DNA of 64,000 nt from Burkholderiales bacterium (lineage in GTDB: Bacteria; Pseudomonadota; Gammaproteobacteria; Burkholderiales; SG8-39). The notes under the pieces are model-generated. The model ran no database searches. It was not told where the DNA came from and was given only the letters and a program-made list of their open reading frames with translations. Positions 55,393-64,000 of the stretch are shown piece after piece. Location: contig JAOSJV010000011.1 in NCBI GenBank assembly GCA_027493935.1, positions 256,811 through 320,810 of the forward strand. Reading direction: 5' to 3'. A program made the translations under genes and the position numbers. Numbering within the stretch: position 1 is the stretch's first letter; each line of letters starts with the position of its first letter.

Positions 55393-56069
55393 CCGGACAC
55401 GAACTGGTAGCCCGTGCCGCGCACCGTCTGGATCGGCGAGCGGCCGTCGGCGAGCGTGCCAAGCTTGCGGCGCAGATTGCTGACGTGCATGTCGATCCCG
55501 CGGTCGTAGCGGGTCAACGCGCGGCCGAGCACCTGCTCGGAGAGCTCCGCCTTGCTGAGCACGCGCCCGGCGTTGCGCACCAGCGCCTCGAGCAGGTTGT
55601 ACTCGGTGCTGGTGAGCTCGAGCAGCGCGCCGCGCCAGGTGGCGGTGCGCTCGGCGGGCCGCACGATCGCCTCGCCGGCGCGCAGCTCCGCGGCGCCCGC
55701 AGCCGGCGCGCGGCTGCGCCGCAGGAGCGCCCGCAGCCGCGCGACCAGCTCGCGCGGATTGAAGGGCTTGGCCAGATAGTCGTCCGCGCCGAGCTCGAGC
55801 CCCACGATGCGATCGACGTCGTCGCCCTTCGCCGTCAGCATCAGCACCGGCACGGCGCTCGCGCGCCGCAGCCGCGCCAGCGCCTCCAGCCCCGAGAGCC
55901 GGGGCAGCATGACGTCGAGCACCACGAGATCGATGTCGCCGCGCAGGGCGCGCTCGACGCCCGCCTCGCCCTCGGCGGCGGTCTCCACCGCGAAGCCTTC
56001 GGGCGCGAGGTACTCGCCGAGCATCGCCAACAGCTCGGCGTCGTCGTCGACCAGAAGAATGCGCGGCAT
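55389..56069 (-). CDS. cpxR: CpxR-like OmpR-family response regulator
   Basis: 226 aa. Receiver: ILLVDDDAELLAMLGEYL, Asp in VVLDVMLPRLSG, Lys in DDYLAKPFNPRELVAR. DNA-binding winged helix: ELTSTEYNLLEALVRNAG and LTRYDRGIDMHVSNLRRKLG, which closely matches E. coli CpxR. The ATG at 56069 directly precedes the first beta strand; an upstream ATG at 56108 would add 13 residues. A perfect CpxR-type box lies about 80 bp upstream, in the gap shared with the divergent cpxP-like gene, suggesting autoregulation. Confidence 0.9.
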   Translation of the reverse strand: MPRILLVDDDAELLAMLGEYLAPEGFAVETAAEGEAGVERALRGDIDLVVLDVMLPRLSGLEALARLRRASAVPVLMLTAKGDDVDRIVGLELGADDYLAKPFNPRELVARLRALLRRSRAPAAGAAELRAGEAIVRPAERTATWRGALLELTSTEYNLLEALVRNAGRVLSKAELSEQVLGRALTRYDRGIDMHVSNLRRKLGTLADGRSPIQTVRGTGYQFVSG

Positions 56070-56150
56070 CGGTCCGGGGAAGGCTCTGCGTGACTCGCCT
56101 GCGGCCATGTTCGCATTGTGCCGCGCCCGCGGCGCGGCGCTTGACCGGCC

Positions 56151-56165
56151 TTTACGTTCCTTTAC
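56151..56165 (-). promoter_or_regulatory. CpxR box (GTAAA-N5-GTAAA)
   Basis: Read on the minus strand the sequence is GTAAAGGAACGTAAA, an exact match to the E. coli CpxR consensus GTAAA-N5-GTAAA. It lies in the 200-bp gap between divergent cpxR and cpxP-like genes. The AT-rich repeat is conspicuous against GC-rich surroundings. Confidence 0.8.
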
Positions 56166-56269
56166 CGCCCGGCGACCCAACTTTGCGCGCCGTTGGGTCA
56201 CACTGCGTGGCATGGCCGGTGCCGAGATCGGGTTCCCGGCGGGCCTCTTCAGCCAGAAGGAGACTTGCA

Positions 56270-56737
56270 ATGCTGAGCAGAAAATCCATCCTCGCCGCGG
56301 CGCTCGCCGCGAGCCTCGCCGGCCTCGCCGTGGCCGCACCGGCCCTTGCACGCCCACACGGCGGTGACGCTCCCTGGGCCGAGGGACGCGGCGGACACCG
56401 CGCGGACCACGGCGGCCGGTTCCTGCGCGAGCTCGACCTGAGCGACGCGCAGCGCGATCGCATGTTCGAGATCCGCCACGCTGCGCGCCCGGCGATGCGC
56501 GAGAAAATGAACGCGCTACGCGCGAACCGCTCCGCGCTGCGCGAGGCCGCGACCGCCAACGACTACGATGCGGCGCGCATCCGCACGCTCGCCGACGAGG
56601 GCGCGAAGCTCCAAGCCGATCTCACCGTCATGCGGGTCGAGACCGAGCAGAAAGCGCTGGCGGTCCTCACGCCCGAGCAGCGCGCGAAGCTCGAGCAGCT
56701 GCGTGCCGAGCGTCGCGACCGTCGCGGCCGGAAGTAG
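56270..56737 (+). CDS. cpxP: CpxP/Spy-family periplasmic adaptor or chaperone
   Basis: 155 aa. A signal peptide ends near residue 26 (ALARPHG). The mature protein is helical and highly charged, with the two family repeats LSDAQRDRMFEIRH (about residue 62) and LTPEQRAKLEQLRAERR (about residue 133), equivalent to the LTxxQ motifs of CpxP and Spy. CpxP inhibits CpxA and helps remove misfolded proteins; Spy is a chaperone. AAGGAGA (56257-56263) is a strong ribosome-binding site. Divergent from cpxRA across a CpxR box, so probably Cpx-induced. Confidence 0.85.
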   Translation: MLSRKSILAAALAASLAGLAVAAPALARPHGGDAPWAEGRGGHRADHGGRFLRELDLSDAQRDRMFEIRHAARPAMREKMNALRANRSALREAATANDYDAARIRTLADEGAKLQADLTVMRVETEQKALAVLTPEQRAKLEQLRAERRDRRGRK

Positions 56738-56749
56738 GGAACGCCGGGA

Positions 56750-56816
56750 CGAAGGGGGCGATCTCCCCCTTCGACTCCCGGAAAGGACTGCGCGAACGGG
56801 CGCCGCGGCGCCCGTT
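56750..56816. terminator. Two tandem hairpins between cpxP and pilL
   Basis: Hairpin 1: CGAAGGGGG (56750-56758) with CCCCCTTCG (56765-56773), 9 bp perfect. Hairpin 2: AACGGGCGCC (56795-56804) with GGCGCCCGTT (56807-56816), 10 bp perfect. They fill the 108-bp gap between convergent cpxP and pilL and likely stop transcription from both sides, despite lacking long T-tracts. Confidence 0.55.
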
Positions 56817-56845
56817 GCACTTCCCCCGGGCGCCGTCCGCGGAGT

Positions 56846-59800
56846 CTATCCAGCCTCGGGCACGAGCCCCGGCTTGCCGACGAAGCCGGCGATGTGCCCG
56901 AGCAGCTCGTCCTCCTGGAACGGCTTGCCCACGTAGACGTTCACGCCGAGCTCTTTCGCGTAGGCGCGGTGCTTCTCCGCGGTGCGTGAGGTGATCATGA
57001 TGATCGGGACGTGACGCAGGCGTGGATCGCCGCGCACGGCGCGGGTGAGGTCGAACCCGTCCATCCGCGGCATCTCGATGTCGACCAGCATGACGTCGGG
57101 TACGACGTCCTGGAGCTGCTCGACCGCGTCCACGCCGTCGCGGGCGGTGAGGACGTGGTAGCCCTCGCGTGCGAGCAGGCGTCCGGTGATCTTGCGCACC
57201 GTGAGCGAGTCGTCGACGATCATGACGCTCGGCACGGTGACCGAGAATTCCTCGGCCGCGGCCGTCGCCGCGCCGTGCGGCGCCGCGATCGGCTCGCGCC
57301 CGGCCAGGACGACCGGGTTCAGGATCAGCACGATCTCGCCCGAGCCGAGCACCGTGGCGCCGGTGATGCCGGCGATGCGCGACAGCAGCGGCCCGGTGTT
57401 CTTGACCACGATTTCCTGGTTGCCGACCACTTCGTCGACGTGGATCGCCGCGACCTGCGCGCCGCTGCGCACGAACATGATCGAATGGAAGCGCTTGTTC
57501 TCGGTCTGGCTATCGAAGTCGCCGAGCAGGCGCGGCAGGTAGCGGAACGGATAGCTGCGGTCCTGCCAGGTCGCGGTGCCCGACTCGTTGCACGCGGCGA
57601 GCTCGGGCAGCTTCACCTGGCGCACCTGCTCGATCATCACGGCCGGGATCGCGTACTTGGTCTGGCCGGCACGTACCAGCACCGCCTGCGTGACCGCGAG
57701 CGTGAGTGGCAGGTAGATCAGGAACCGCGTGCCCTTACCGGCCTCGGTATCGGTTTCGATGCGCCCGCCGAGCGCGGCGACCTCGCTCTTCACCACGTCC
57801 ATGCCGACGCCGCGGCCGGCGAGCTGGCTCACCTCCGCGGCAGTCGAGAAGCCAGGATGGAAGATGAACGAGGCGATCTCGCTGTCGGTGAGCTGCTGGC
57901 CCTCGGACACGAGACCCAGGCCGCGCACCTTCTCCAGCACGCGCGGCAAGTCGATGCCGCTGCCATCGTCGCTCACCGCGAGCATGACCTCGTTGCCCTC
58001 CTGGCGCACCTCGATCTTGATCTCGCCGAGCTCGGGCTTGCCGCGCTCGATGCGCACGGCGGTCGGCTCGATGCCGTGCACCACGGAGTTGCGCAGCATG
58101 TGCTCGAACGGCGCGGTGATGCGCTCGAGCACCGACCGGTCGAGCTCGGCCTGGCCGCCGCGGATGTCGAGCACCGCGCGCTTGTCGGTCTCCTTCGCCG
58201 CCTGCCGCACGACGCGGTAGAGGCGCTCGGCGACGCTCGCGAACGGCACCATGCGGATGCGCATCAGGTCCTGCTGCAGGTTGCGCGTCAGTCGCGACTG
58301 CGCCGACAGCGCGCCATCGGCGTCACCGACCGCGCGCAGGATGTTGTGCTGCACCGTCGCCACGTCGTTCACGCTCTCGGCCATCATCCGCGTGATCTCC
58401 TGGAAGCGGGTGAAGCGGTCGAACTCGAGCGGGTCGAAGGCCTGTTCCTTCTCCTGCGCGATCGAGAGCCGCGACTGCATCTGCGTCTCGGCCTGGATCT
58501 CGATCTCGCGCAGCTGCGTGCGCAGGCGGTTGACGTTTTCGGTGAGCTCGGAGAGCGCCGCCTTGAGTGCGCGCAGCTCCCCCTCGATGCGGCTGCGCGC
58601 GATCGACACCTCGCCCGCCTCGTTGACCAAGCGGTCGATCACATCGGCGCGCACGCGCAGCATCGCGCGCCCTTGCGCCGCGACCTCGGCCTCCCTCGCG
58701 GCGGGCCGCGCGTGCGGATGCGCCAGCGCCGGCGCAGCAGTCGGCGTGGCCGGCGGCACCGCTCCGGCCTCGTCCACCGCGGCCGGCGCGCCAGCCGGCG
58801 TCTCCGGCGCCGGCGGCAGCACGGCGTCGGGCCGCTGCAGGCGGTCGAACAGGAGCCCCATGCGATCGAACGAGGTCTCGAGCTCGTCGAAGAGCGTCTG
58901 CGGCAGCAGCTTCAGCGAGAGCGCGTTCTCGACCTTGCTCTCCATGGCGTGCGTGAGCTCGCCGAGCGCCATCGCGCCGCACATTCGTGCCGAGCCCTTC
59001 AGCGTGTGCAAATGCCGCTGCAGCTCGTTGCCCGCCGCGTGGTTGTCGGGTCGATCGCGCCAGTCGCGCAGACCCTGTCCGATCGCGGGAACGAGGTCGT
59101 GCGCCTCCTCGAGGAAGATCGGCAAGAGCTCGCGGTCGATGTCGTCGTCCAGACGGCGCTGGCGGCGCTCGACCGAAATCTCCTCGACGGTCACTGCGAG
59201 CTCGGCCCGCTCGGGCTCGCCCGGCGCCAGCGGGAACGTGACGACGTTCGTCGGGCGCGGCTCCGCGACGGGCGTATGCGGCGCCGGCGCGGCCACCGCG
59301 GGCGCCGGGTCGGCCGGCGCGGTGAAATCGAGCGTCGCGGCCTTGCCCGCGCCAGCCTCGTCTGCAGCCGCGATGTCGAGCGGCGCGTCGGCCGGTGCGG
59401 CCAGGGCATGCTCGGACGCCAACGCAGCCGCCGCGTCTTCCTCGGAGGCCTCGAGGCGCGCAACGAGGTCCGGAACCGCCTGGGGTGCGGTGCATGCCGC
59501 GGCCGCCGCCGACATCGCGTCGAGTGCGTCGAGCGCCGCGTGCGCGAGCGTGCGCTCGCCCTCGGCCAGCAGTCGATCCTGCGCCCGGTGCAGCATGTTC
59601 TCCAACGAATGGCCGAGCGTCCACATTGCGTCGAGCTTCACGGTCCCCGCGATGCCCGCCAGCGTATGCGCCGCCCGCCGCAGGTCGATCGTAACCACCT
59701 CGCCCGCGTCGGCGCGGCCGAGCGCGTCGCGCATCGCGGCCAGATGCTCCTGCGACTCGACGAGGAAAATGTCGTAGAGGGTGCGCGAAAGCTCGATGTC

Positions 59801-62747
59801 GCCGATGCGCACCGTGTCGCCTGCTTCGACCGGCGTTGCAGGCGCCGTCTCGACTGCCGCGGCAGGCGCGAGATCGGCGAAGTCGAGCAGCGTGTCCGAG
59901 GGCGGGTCTGTCGGCGCAGCCGCGGCCGGCTGCGGCGCTTCGGTGCGAGGCGCTGCGCCGAGGGTCGCCATCGGCAGCGAGAAATCGAGCGAGATCGGCC
60001 CGTCCGCCGGCTCGCGCGCGGGCGCGGACGGCGAGACCGGCGCAGGCGCGACCGGCTCGGCCACCAACGGTGCCGCCTCCGGCTGTTCGACACCCAGCGA
60101 AGGCAGATCGAGCGTGGGCGCTGCTTCCGGCGGCACGGTGAGAACTTCGGCGTCCGCGGCCACCGGCGCCTGTTCGAACGGCTCGATCACCGGCAGGGTC
60201 GGTTCCGCCGCGGTGCCCGCGTCCGGCGCGGCGGCGGGCGGCTCGGCTGCGAGCTCGATCGCCGGCGCCGCCGCCGCGGCCGGCTGCACGGCAAGCGGCG
60301 CCGTGGCGGCAGCCTGCGCCGGTGCTTCCGCCGCGCCGAGCGGTTCGCCCGCCTTGACCTTCTGCGCCAGGGCAATGATCGCCGATTCGTCCGGGTTCGC
60401 CTCACCCTCCTTGAGCGTGGCGACCGCAGCGCCAAAGAAGCGCTCGGCCTCGGTGACGAGCTGAAGCAAATCGGGCGTCGCCGGGCGCTCCTCCTCGAGC
60501 CACTTGTTCATCACCTGCTCGACGGCCCACGCGGCCTCGCCGAGGCGCGTGAGACCGACCATGCGGCCGCTGCCCTTCAGCGTGTGGAAGCCGCGGCGGA
60601 TGGTCCGCAGGTCCTCGACCGCGTGCGGCTCGGCGCGCGCTGTCTCGACGCGCTCGGCGATGCCCGCCAGCACCTCGCCCGCCTCCTCGAGGTAGACCGA
60701 AAGGAGCTCCGCATCGACCTTCTCGGCGCTGGCGGCGACCAGCTCCTGCGTCTTCGGCGAGGGCGCGGCTTCCGGCGCGACCGGCGGCGTGATCTGTGAC
60801 AGGGTCTGGCTGATGCGCGGATCGGACGGCGTTGCGTCGCTCTTGGCGAGCATCGCGAGCATCTCGGCCGCCTGGCGCTCGAGCGCGGCGTCGGCGACCA
60901 GGCTCGCGTCCTTCTGGATCGACTCCAGGTTGGCCTTCAGCTCGCGCTTGAGCGCCGCGTCGTGCGGGCGCTGCTTCCACCGCTCGAACAGCTCCTGCGC
61001 GGCGCGCCGGCCCTTCGCGAGCCCCGCCTCGATCGTGCCCGCGGTCTGCGGCGTCTCGGCTTCCTCGACCGGCGCCGCCTTGCGCGTTCCGATCGGCGCC
61101 ATGATCGCGTCGAAGTCCGCCTTGCCGTGCTGCAAGGCATCGACGTAGAAGCCGATCCCGGACAGCGTTCCGGCGACGCGCTCGAAGTCCGTCTGCGCGG
61201 GCTCGTAGTCGCTCGAGGCGAAGCGCTGGATCTCGGCCGCGCAGGTCGCGAGCGCGGCAGCGGCGCGATCCTCGTTCAGCATGGTGAGCGCACCCAGCAC
61301 CTGGCGCATCGGCTTGTCGAGCGCCGCGAGCTCGCCGTGCGTGGACGAGTCGCGAAAGAACGCGTCGAGCGCCTGCTCGACCGCGCGCAGCGAGGCCTGG
61401 ATCTCGCCCACGACCTGCGTCATCAGCAGCCGCTCCTGGGCCCGGCGCGATATCTCGTCCAGCATCGGCGCGGCGCCCTCGGGAATCTTGCCCTGCATGC
61501 AGCCCTGCAGACGCGAGCGCATCAGCGCGACCTGCTGCGCGAACTCGTCGCCGAGCCGGCCGAAGTTCTCGGATCGCGCTCTCGATCAGCAGCAGCGCGG
61601 TGGCGACCTCCATCGCCACCGCGTCGTTCACGTTGCCGGCGCTGTCGCCGAGCCACTGCGCGGTCAACGCGACGTCGGTAGCGAGCGTCTTCAACTGGTC
61701 GTTGCCGGTCTCCCCCGCGCGCGATACGAGGCTCGCCGCCTGCTCGCGGAACGCCGCGACGCTCGGCTGATGCCCCGAGGCGACCTTGTTCCAGGTGGTC
61801 TTCGCCTGGCCAACCAGCTCGCGCATCATGCGCAGCCCGGGCGTCTGCGGCGCTGCCTCCTGCCGCGTTTCGAACGCCGGCGGCAGCGAGCCGGCGAGAT
61901 CGAAAACCTCCTGCACTTCGCGCAAGTGCTCGGTCGCCGGCCGCGCGCGTGCGACCGCGAAGAGCGCCTCGCGCATCAGACGCTCGGCGACGTTCGCCGA
62001 GCCCTCGACCATCCGCTTGAGCTGGTGCTCGATACGATTGCACAGCCGCATCAGCATCGGCGAGTCGGGAACGGCGCGCGCCACCAGCGCGTCGAAGAAT
62101 CCGAGCGCTACCCACCAGAAGGCGCGCTGCGCCGGCACCGACTGGGCGGCCTCGACCGTGGCGACCGCCGCGCGCATGTCCTCTGAGCCGGTCGGGTCCT
62201 TCTTGAGCAGCTTGAGCAGTCCGCGCTGGTAGCGCGCACGCGCGTCGCGGTAGTGCTGCACAAGCGCCTTGCCGACGAGCGGCGTGGGCGGGCGCTCGCG
62301 CCGCGGCGGGCGGCGCGTCAGGTCCGGGTAGTAGAGATCGACCGGGTCGGGCGCCTCCTTGCCGCGCGCGGCGGCGAGGTCGCGGTACACCGGAAACAGC
62401 AGCACCGGATGGTTCGCCTCGCCGGCGAGCAACCCGCCGAGATAGGCCGATATCGCCTCGTAGGCCCGCTCGGCGGTCGAAATCGCCCCCGGCTTCGGCC
62501 GCTCGGGCGCCGCGTCGAAATCGCCGAGCAGCCCCTCGAGTTCCTCGGACACGCGCGTCACGCCGTCCAGCCCGACGATCTGCAGCGCGCCGTGGGCCTG
62601 GTGGAGGTGCGTGCGGCAGAACTTGAGCTGCGCCGATTCGGCGGGATTCGCGACGTAGCCGCGCAGCGCCTCGAGCGATCTCTCGAGCGCCTGGTCGATC
62701 TCGCCCTTGACCCAGGTCAGGGGCCCGATGTCGAAGTCACCAGCCAC
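56846..62747 (-). CDS. pilL: PilL/ChpA-type hybrid chemotaxis kinase for pilus control (apparent frameshift near 61571)
   Basis: About 1967 aa when joined. Order: an N-terminal Hpt-like region (HLHQAHGALQIVGL), further Hpt domains with HTLKGSGRMVGL, HTLAGIAGTV and HTLKGSARMCGA separated by Ala/Pro-rich linkers, a CheA dimerisation helix pair, HATPase (EHMLRNSVVHGIEP, DDGSGIDLPRV, GRGVGMDVV), a CheW domain and a C-terminal receiver (MIVDDSLTVRKITGRLL, Asp in VDIEMPRMDG, Lys in VGKPF). This is the Chp-system kinase that controls twitching and pilus-linked cAMP. Start: GTG at 62747 preceding DFDIGPLTWVKGEID. One extra base near 61571. Confidence 0.92.
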
Positions 62748-62819
62748 GCCTACGCCACTCCCCGCGATCTTCAAAGACGGGGCGGTGAAAGCCCCGGGGA
62801 ATTCCTCGTGATTCCCTCG

Positions 62820-64000
62820 TCATTGCAGCTTGAAGTTCGCCACCGAACCCTTCAGCTCCTGCGCGAGCTTCGCCAGCTGGCCGATGGACACCGCGGTCTG
62901 CTTGGTGCCCTCGGTGGTCTGGCGGGTGATGTTCAGGATGTCCTGCATCGAGGTCGCGACGACACCGGCGGCCTGCGCCTGCGCCTGCGCGGTGACCGAG
63001 ATCTCCTCGATCAGCTGCGCGAGCCGACGCGACACCTCGCCGATCTCGGAGAGCGCCTGGCCGGCGTTGTCCGACAGGCGCGCTCCGTCGACCACGCCCT
63101 GGGTCGATTTCTCCATGGCGGCCACCGCATCGCCGGTATCGGTCTGAATCGTCTTCACGATCGCGCCGATCTGCTTGGTCGCCTCCCCGAGCGCTCCGCA
63201 AGCCGCTGCACCTCCTCCGCAACCACGGTGAAGCCGCGTCCCGCCTCGCCCGCGGACGCCGCCTGGATCGCAGCGTTCAGCGCGAGCACGTTGGTCTGCT
63301 CGGTAATGTCGGAGATCAGCTCGACGATCTCGCCGATCTGCTGCGAGGATTCGCCGAGGCGCTTGATGCGCTTCGCGGTGTCCTGGATCTGCTCGCGGAT
63401 GTCGTTCATGCCGGCGATCGAGTTCTGCACCGCCTCCTGGCCCTTTTGCGCGGCGCCGAGCGACTGGCGCGCGACGCTCACCGACTTCGACGCGCTCGCG
63501 CTCACCTCGTTAATCGCGCGCGCCATCTTCAGCACCGAGGCGCTCGCCTCCTGGATCTCGCGCGACTGCTTTTCGGCGGCCTGGAGCAGCTTGACCGAAG
63601 TCTGTTGCGCGAATTCGGTGGCGTTGGTCACCTGCGCCGCCGCGCTGTTGATGCGGCCGACCAGACCCTTCAGCTCCTCGATGGTGTAGTTCACCGAGTC
63701 GGCGATCGCGCCGGTGATATCCTCGGTCACCGTCGCCTGCACCGTGAGATCGCCGTCGGCGAGGCTGCCCATCTCGTTCATCAGGCGCAGAATCGCCTCC
63801 TGGTTGGTCTTGTTCAGCCGCTCCGCCTCCTCGCGCAGCCGTTCGCTCTCGTCGCGGCGGCGGCGGTTTTCGTCGAGATAGGCCTTCGCGATCAGCGCGA
63901 GCGCGCCCAGCGCGAGCAGCAAGGCGAGCGCGATTCCGGCGAGGAAGAGGGTCTGGTCGGGACGCTGATCCTGGTAGCTCGTCTGCAGGTCGTTCACCGC
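62820..64000 (-). CDS. pilJ: Type IV pilus chemoreceptor PilJ, C-terminal part (apparent frameshift near 63187)
   Basis: About 393 residues are in the window; the N-terminus lies beyond the right edge. A transmembrane helix ([21 protein letters not shown]) is followed by a HAMP-like segment ([21 protein letters not shown]) and a methyl-accepting signalling domain with [20 protein letters not shown] and [15 protein letters not shown]. The end ([18 protein letters not shown]) is typical PilJ. It feeds signals to PilL, encoded 72 bp downstream. A missing G near 63187 shifts the frame after LAERSG. Confidence 0.92.

Noticed and set aside
57011..60799. 1262-codon open frame on the plus strand
   Set aside because: Exactly antisense to pilL, whose Hpt, kinase, CheW and receiver domains are unmistakable. 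Long antisense frames are expected at this GC content. The translation is low-complexity Arg/Glu/His-rich sequence.
1..64000. CRISPR arrays, prophage, insertion sequences, tRNA or rRNA genes
   Set aside because: No regularly spaced repeats, integrase, transposase, phage structural gene or cloverleaf-like sequence could be found by eye in the intergenic spaces, all of which are under 300 bp.

Overview
The window is high-GC (about 70%) bacterial chromosome. Gene content and order fit a betaproteobacterium, probably of a Burkholderiales- or Rhodocyclales-like lineage. The evidence is the pilU/pilT, yggS, proC-yggT-yggU block, the pyrB / inactive dihydroorotase / pyrR / ruvX / yqgE block, the pilJ-pilL (chp) chemosensory genes and a CpxRA-CpxP module. 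No rRNA, tRNA, CRISPR, insertion sequence or prophage was seen.

Layout. 1-4 kb: end of a HupE/UreJ-like gene, a periplasmic parvulin, a lone receiver, a Na+/solute symporter and an amino-acid-type binding protein. 4-12 kb: two AsmA-like genes, a macro-domain deacetylase, a REP-like repeat patch and a VanZ-family protein. 12-19 kb: hydroxybutyrate dehydrogenase coupled to acetate kinase, an AcrAB-type RND pump and a PPK2. 20-26 kb: an acyl-CoA-synthetase-like/GNAT fusion, a lipoprotein, an SMR pair, an MltF-like lytic transglycosylase and an unrecognised 134-aa protein with an internal duplication. 26-30 kb: a truncated QueC-like gene, then ferredoxin, hydrolase, NodI/NodJ-like ABC transporter and HemJ.

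30-38.4 kb is the most distinctive part. It is a long minus-strand run of UbiX-like, UbiD-like, two class III CoA-transferase subunits, a YhbP-like protein, a MetE-like remnant, a crotonase, a hot-dog thioesterase and a peroxiredoxin, with a divergent IclR regulator. The UbiX/UbiD/paired CoA-transferase set matches the known logic of anaerobic phthalate activation and decarboxylation (transfer of CoA to phthalate, then prenyl-FMN-dependent decarboxylation to benzoyl-CoA). That substrate is an inference. 38-64 kb is mostly conserved core: rlmL, pilU/pilT, yggS, an inserted arylsulfatase with a receiver remnant, proC-yggT-yggU, the pyrimidine block, photolyase, a metallo-beta-lactamase-fold lipoprotein, cpxA-cpxR facing cpxP across a CpxR box, then pilL and pilJ running off the right end.

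Quality warning. About nineteen coding regions or remnants are broken by apparent single-base indels, mostly in short G/C (once A) runs, including usually essential or well-conserved genes (pyrB, yqgE, pilL). This looks like uncorrected sequencing error rather than biology. Affected genes are annotated as one CDS across the shift, with the approximate position given.
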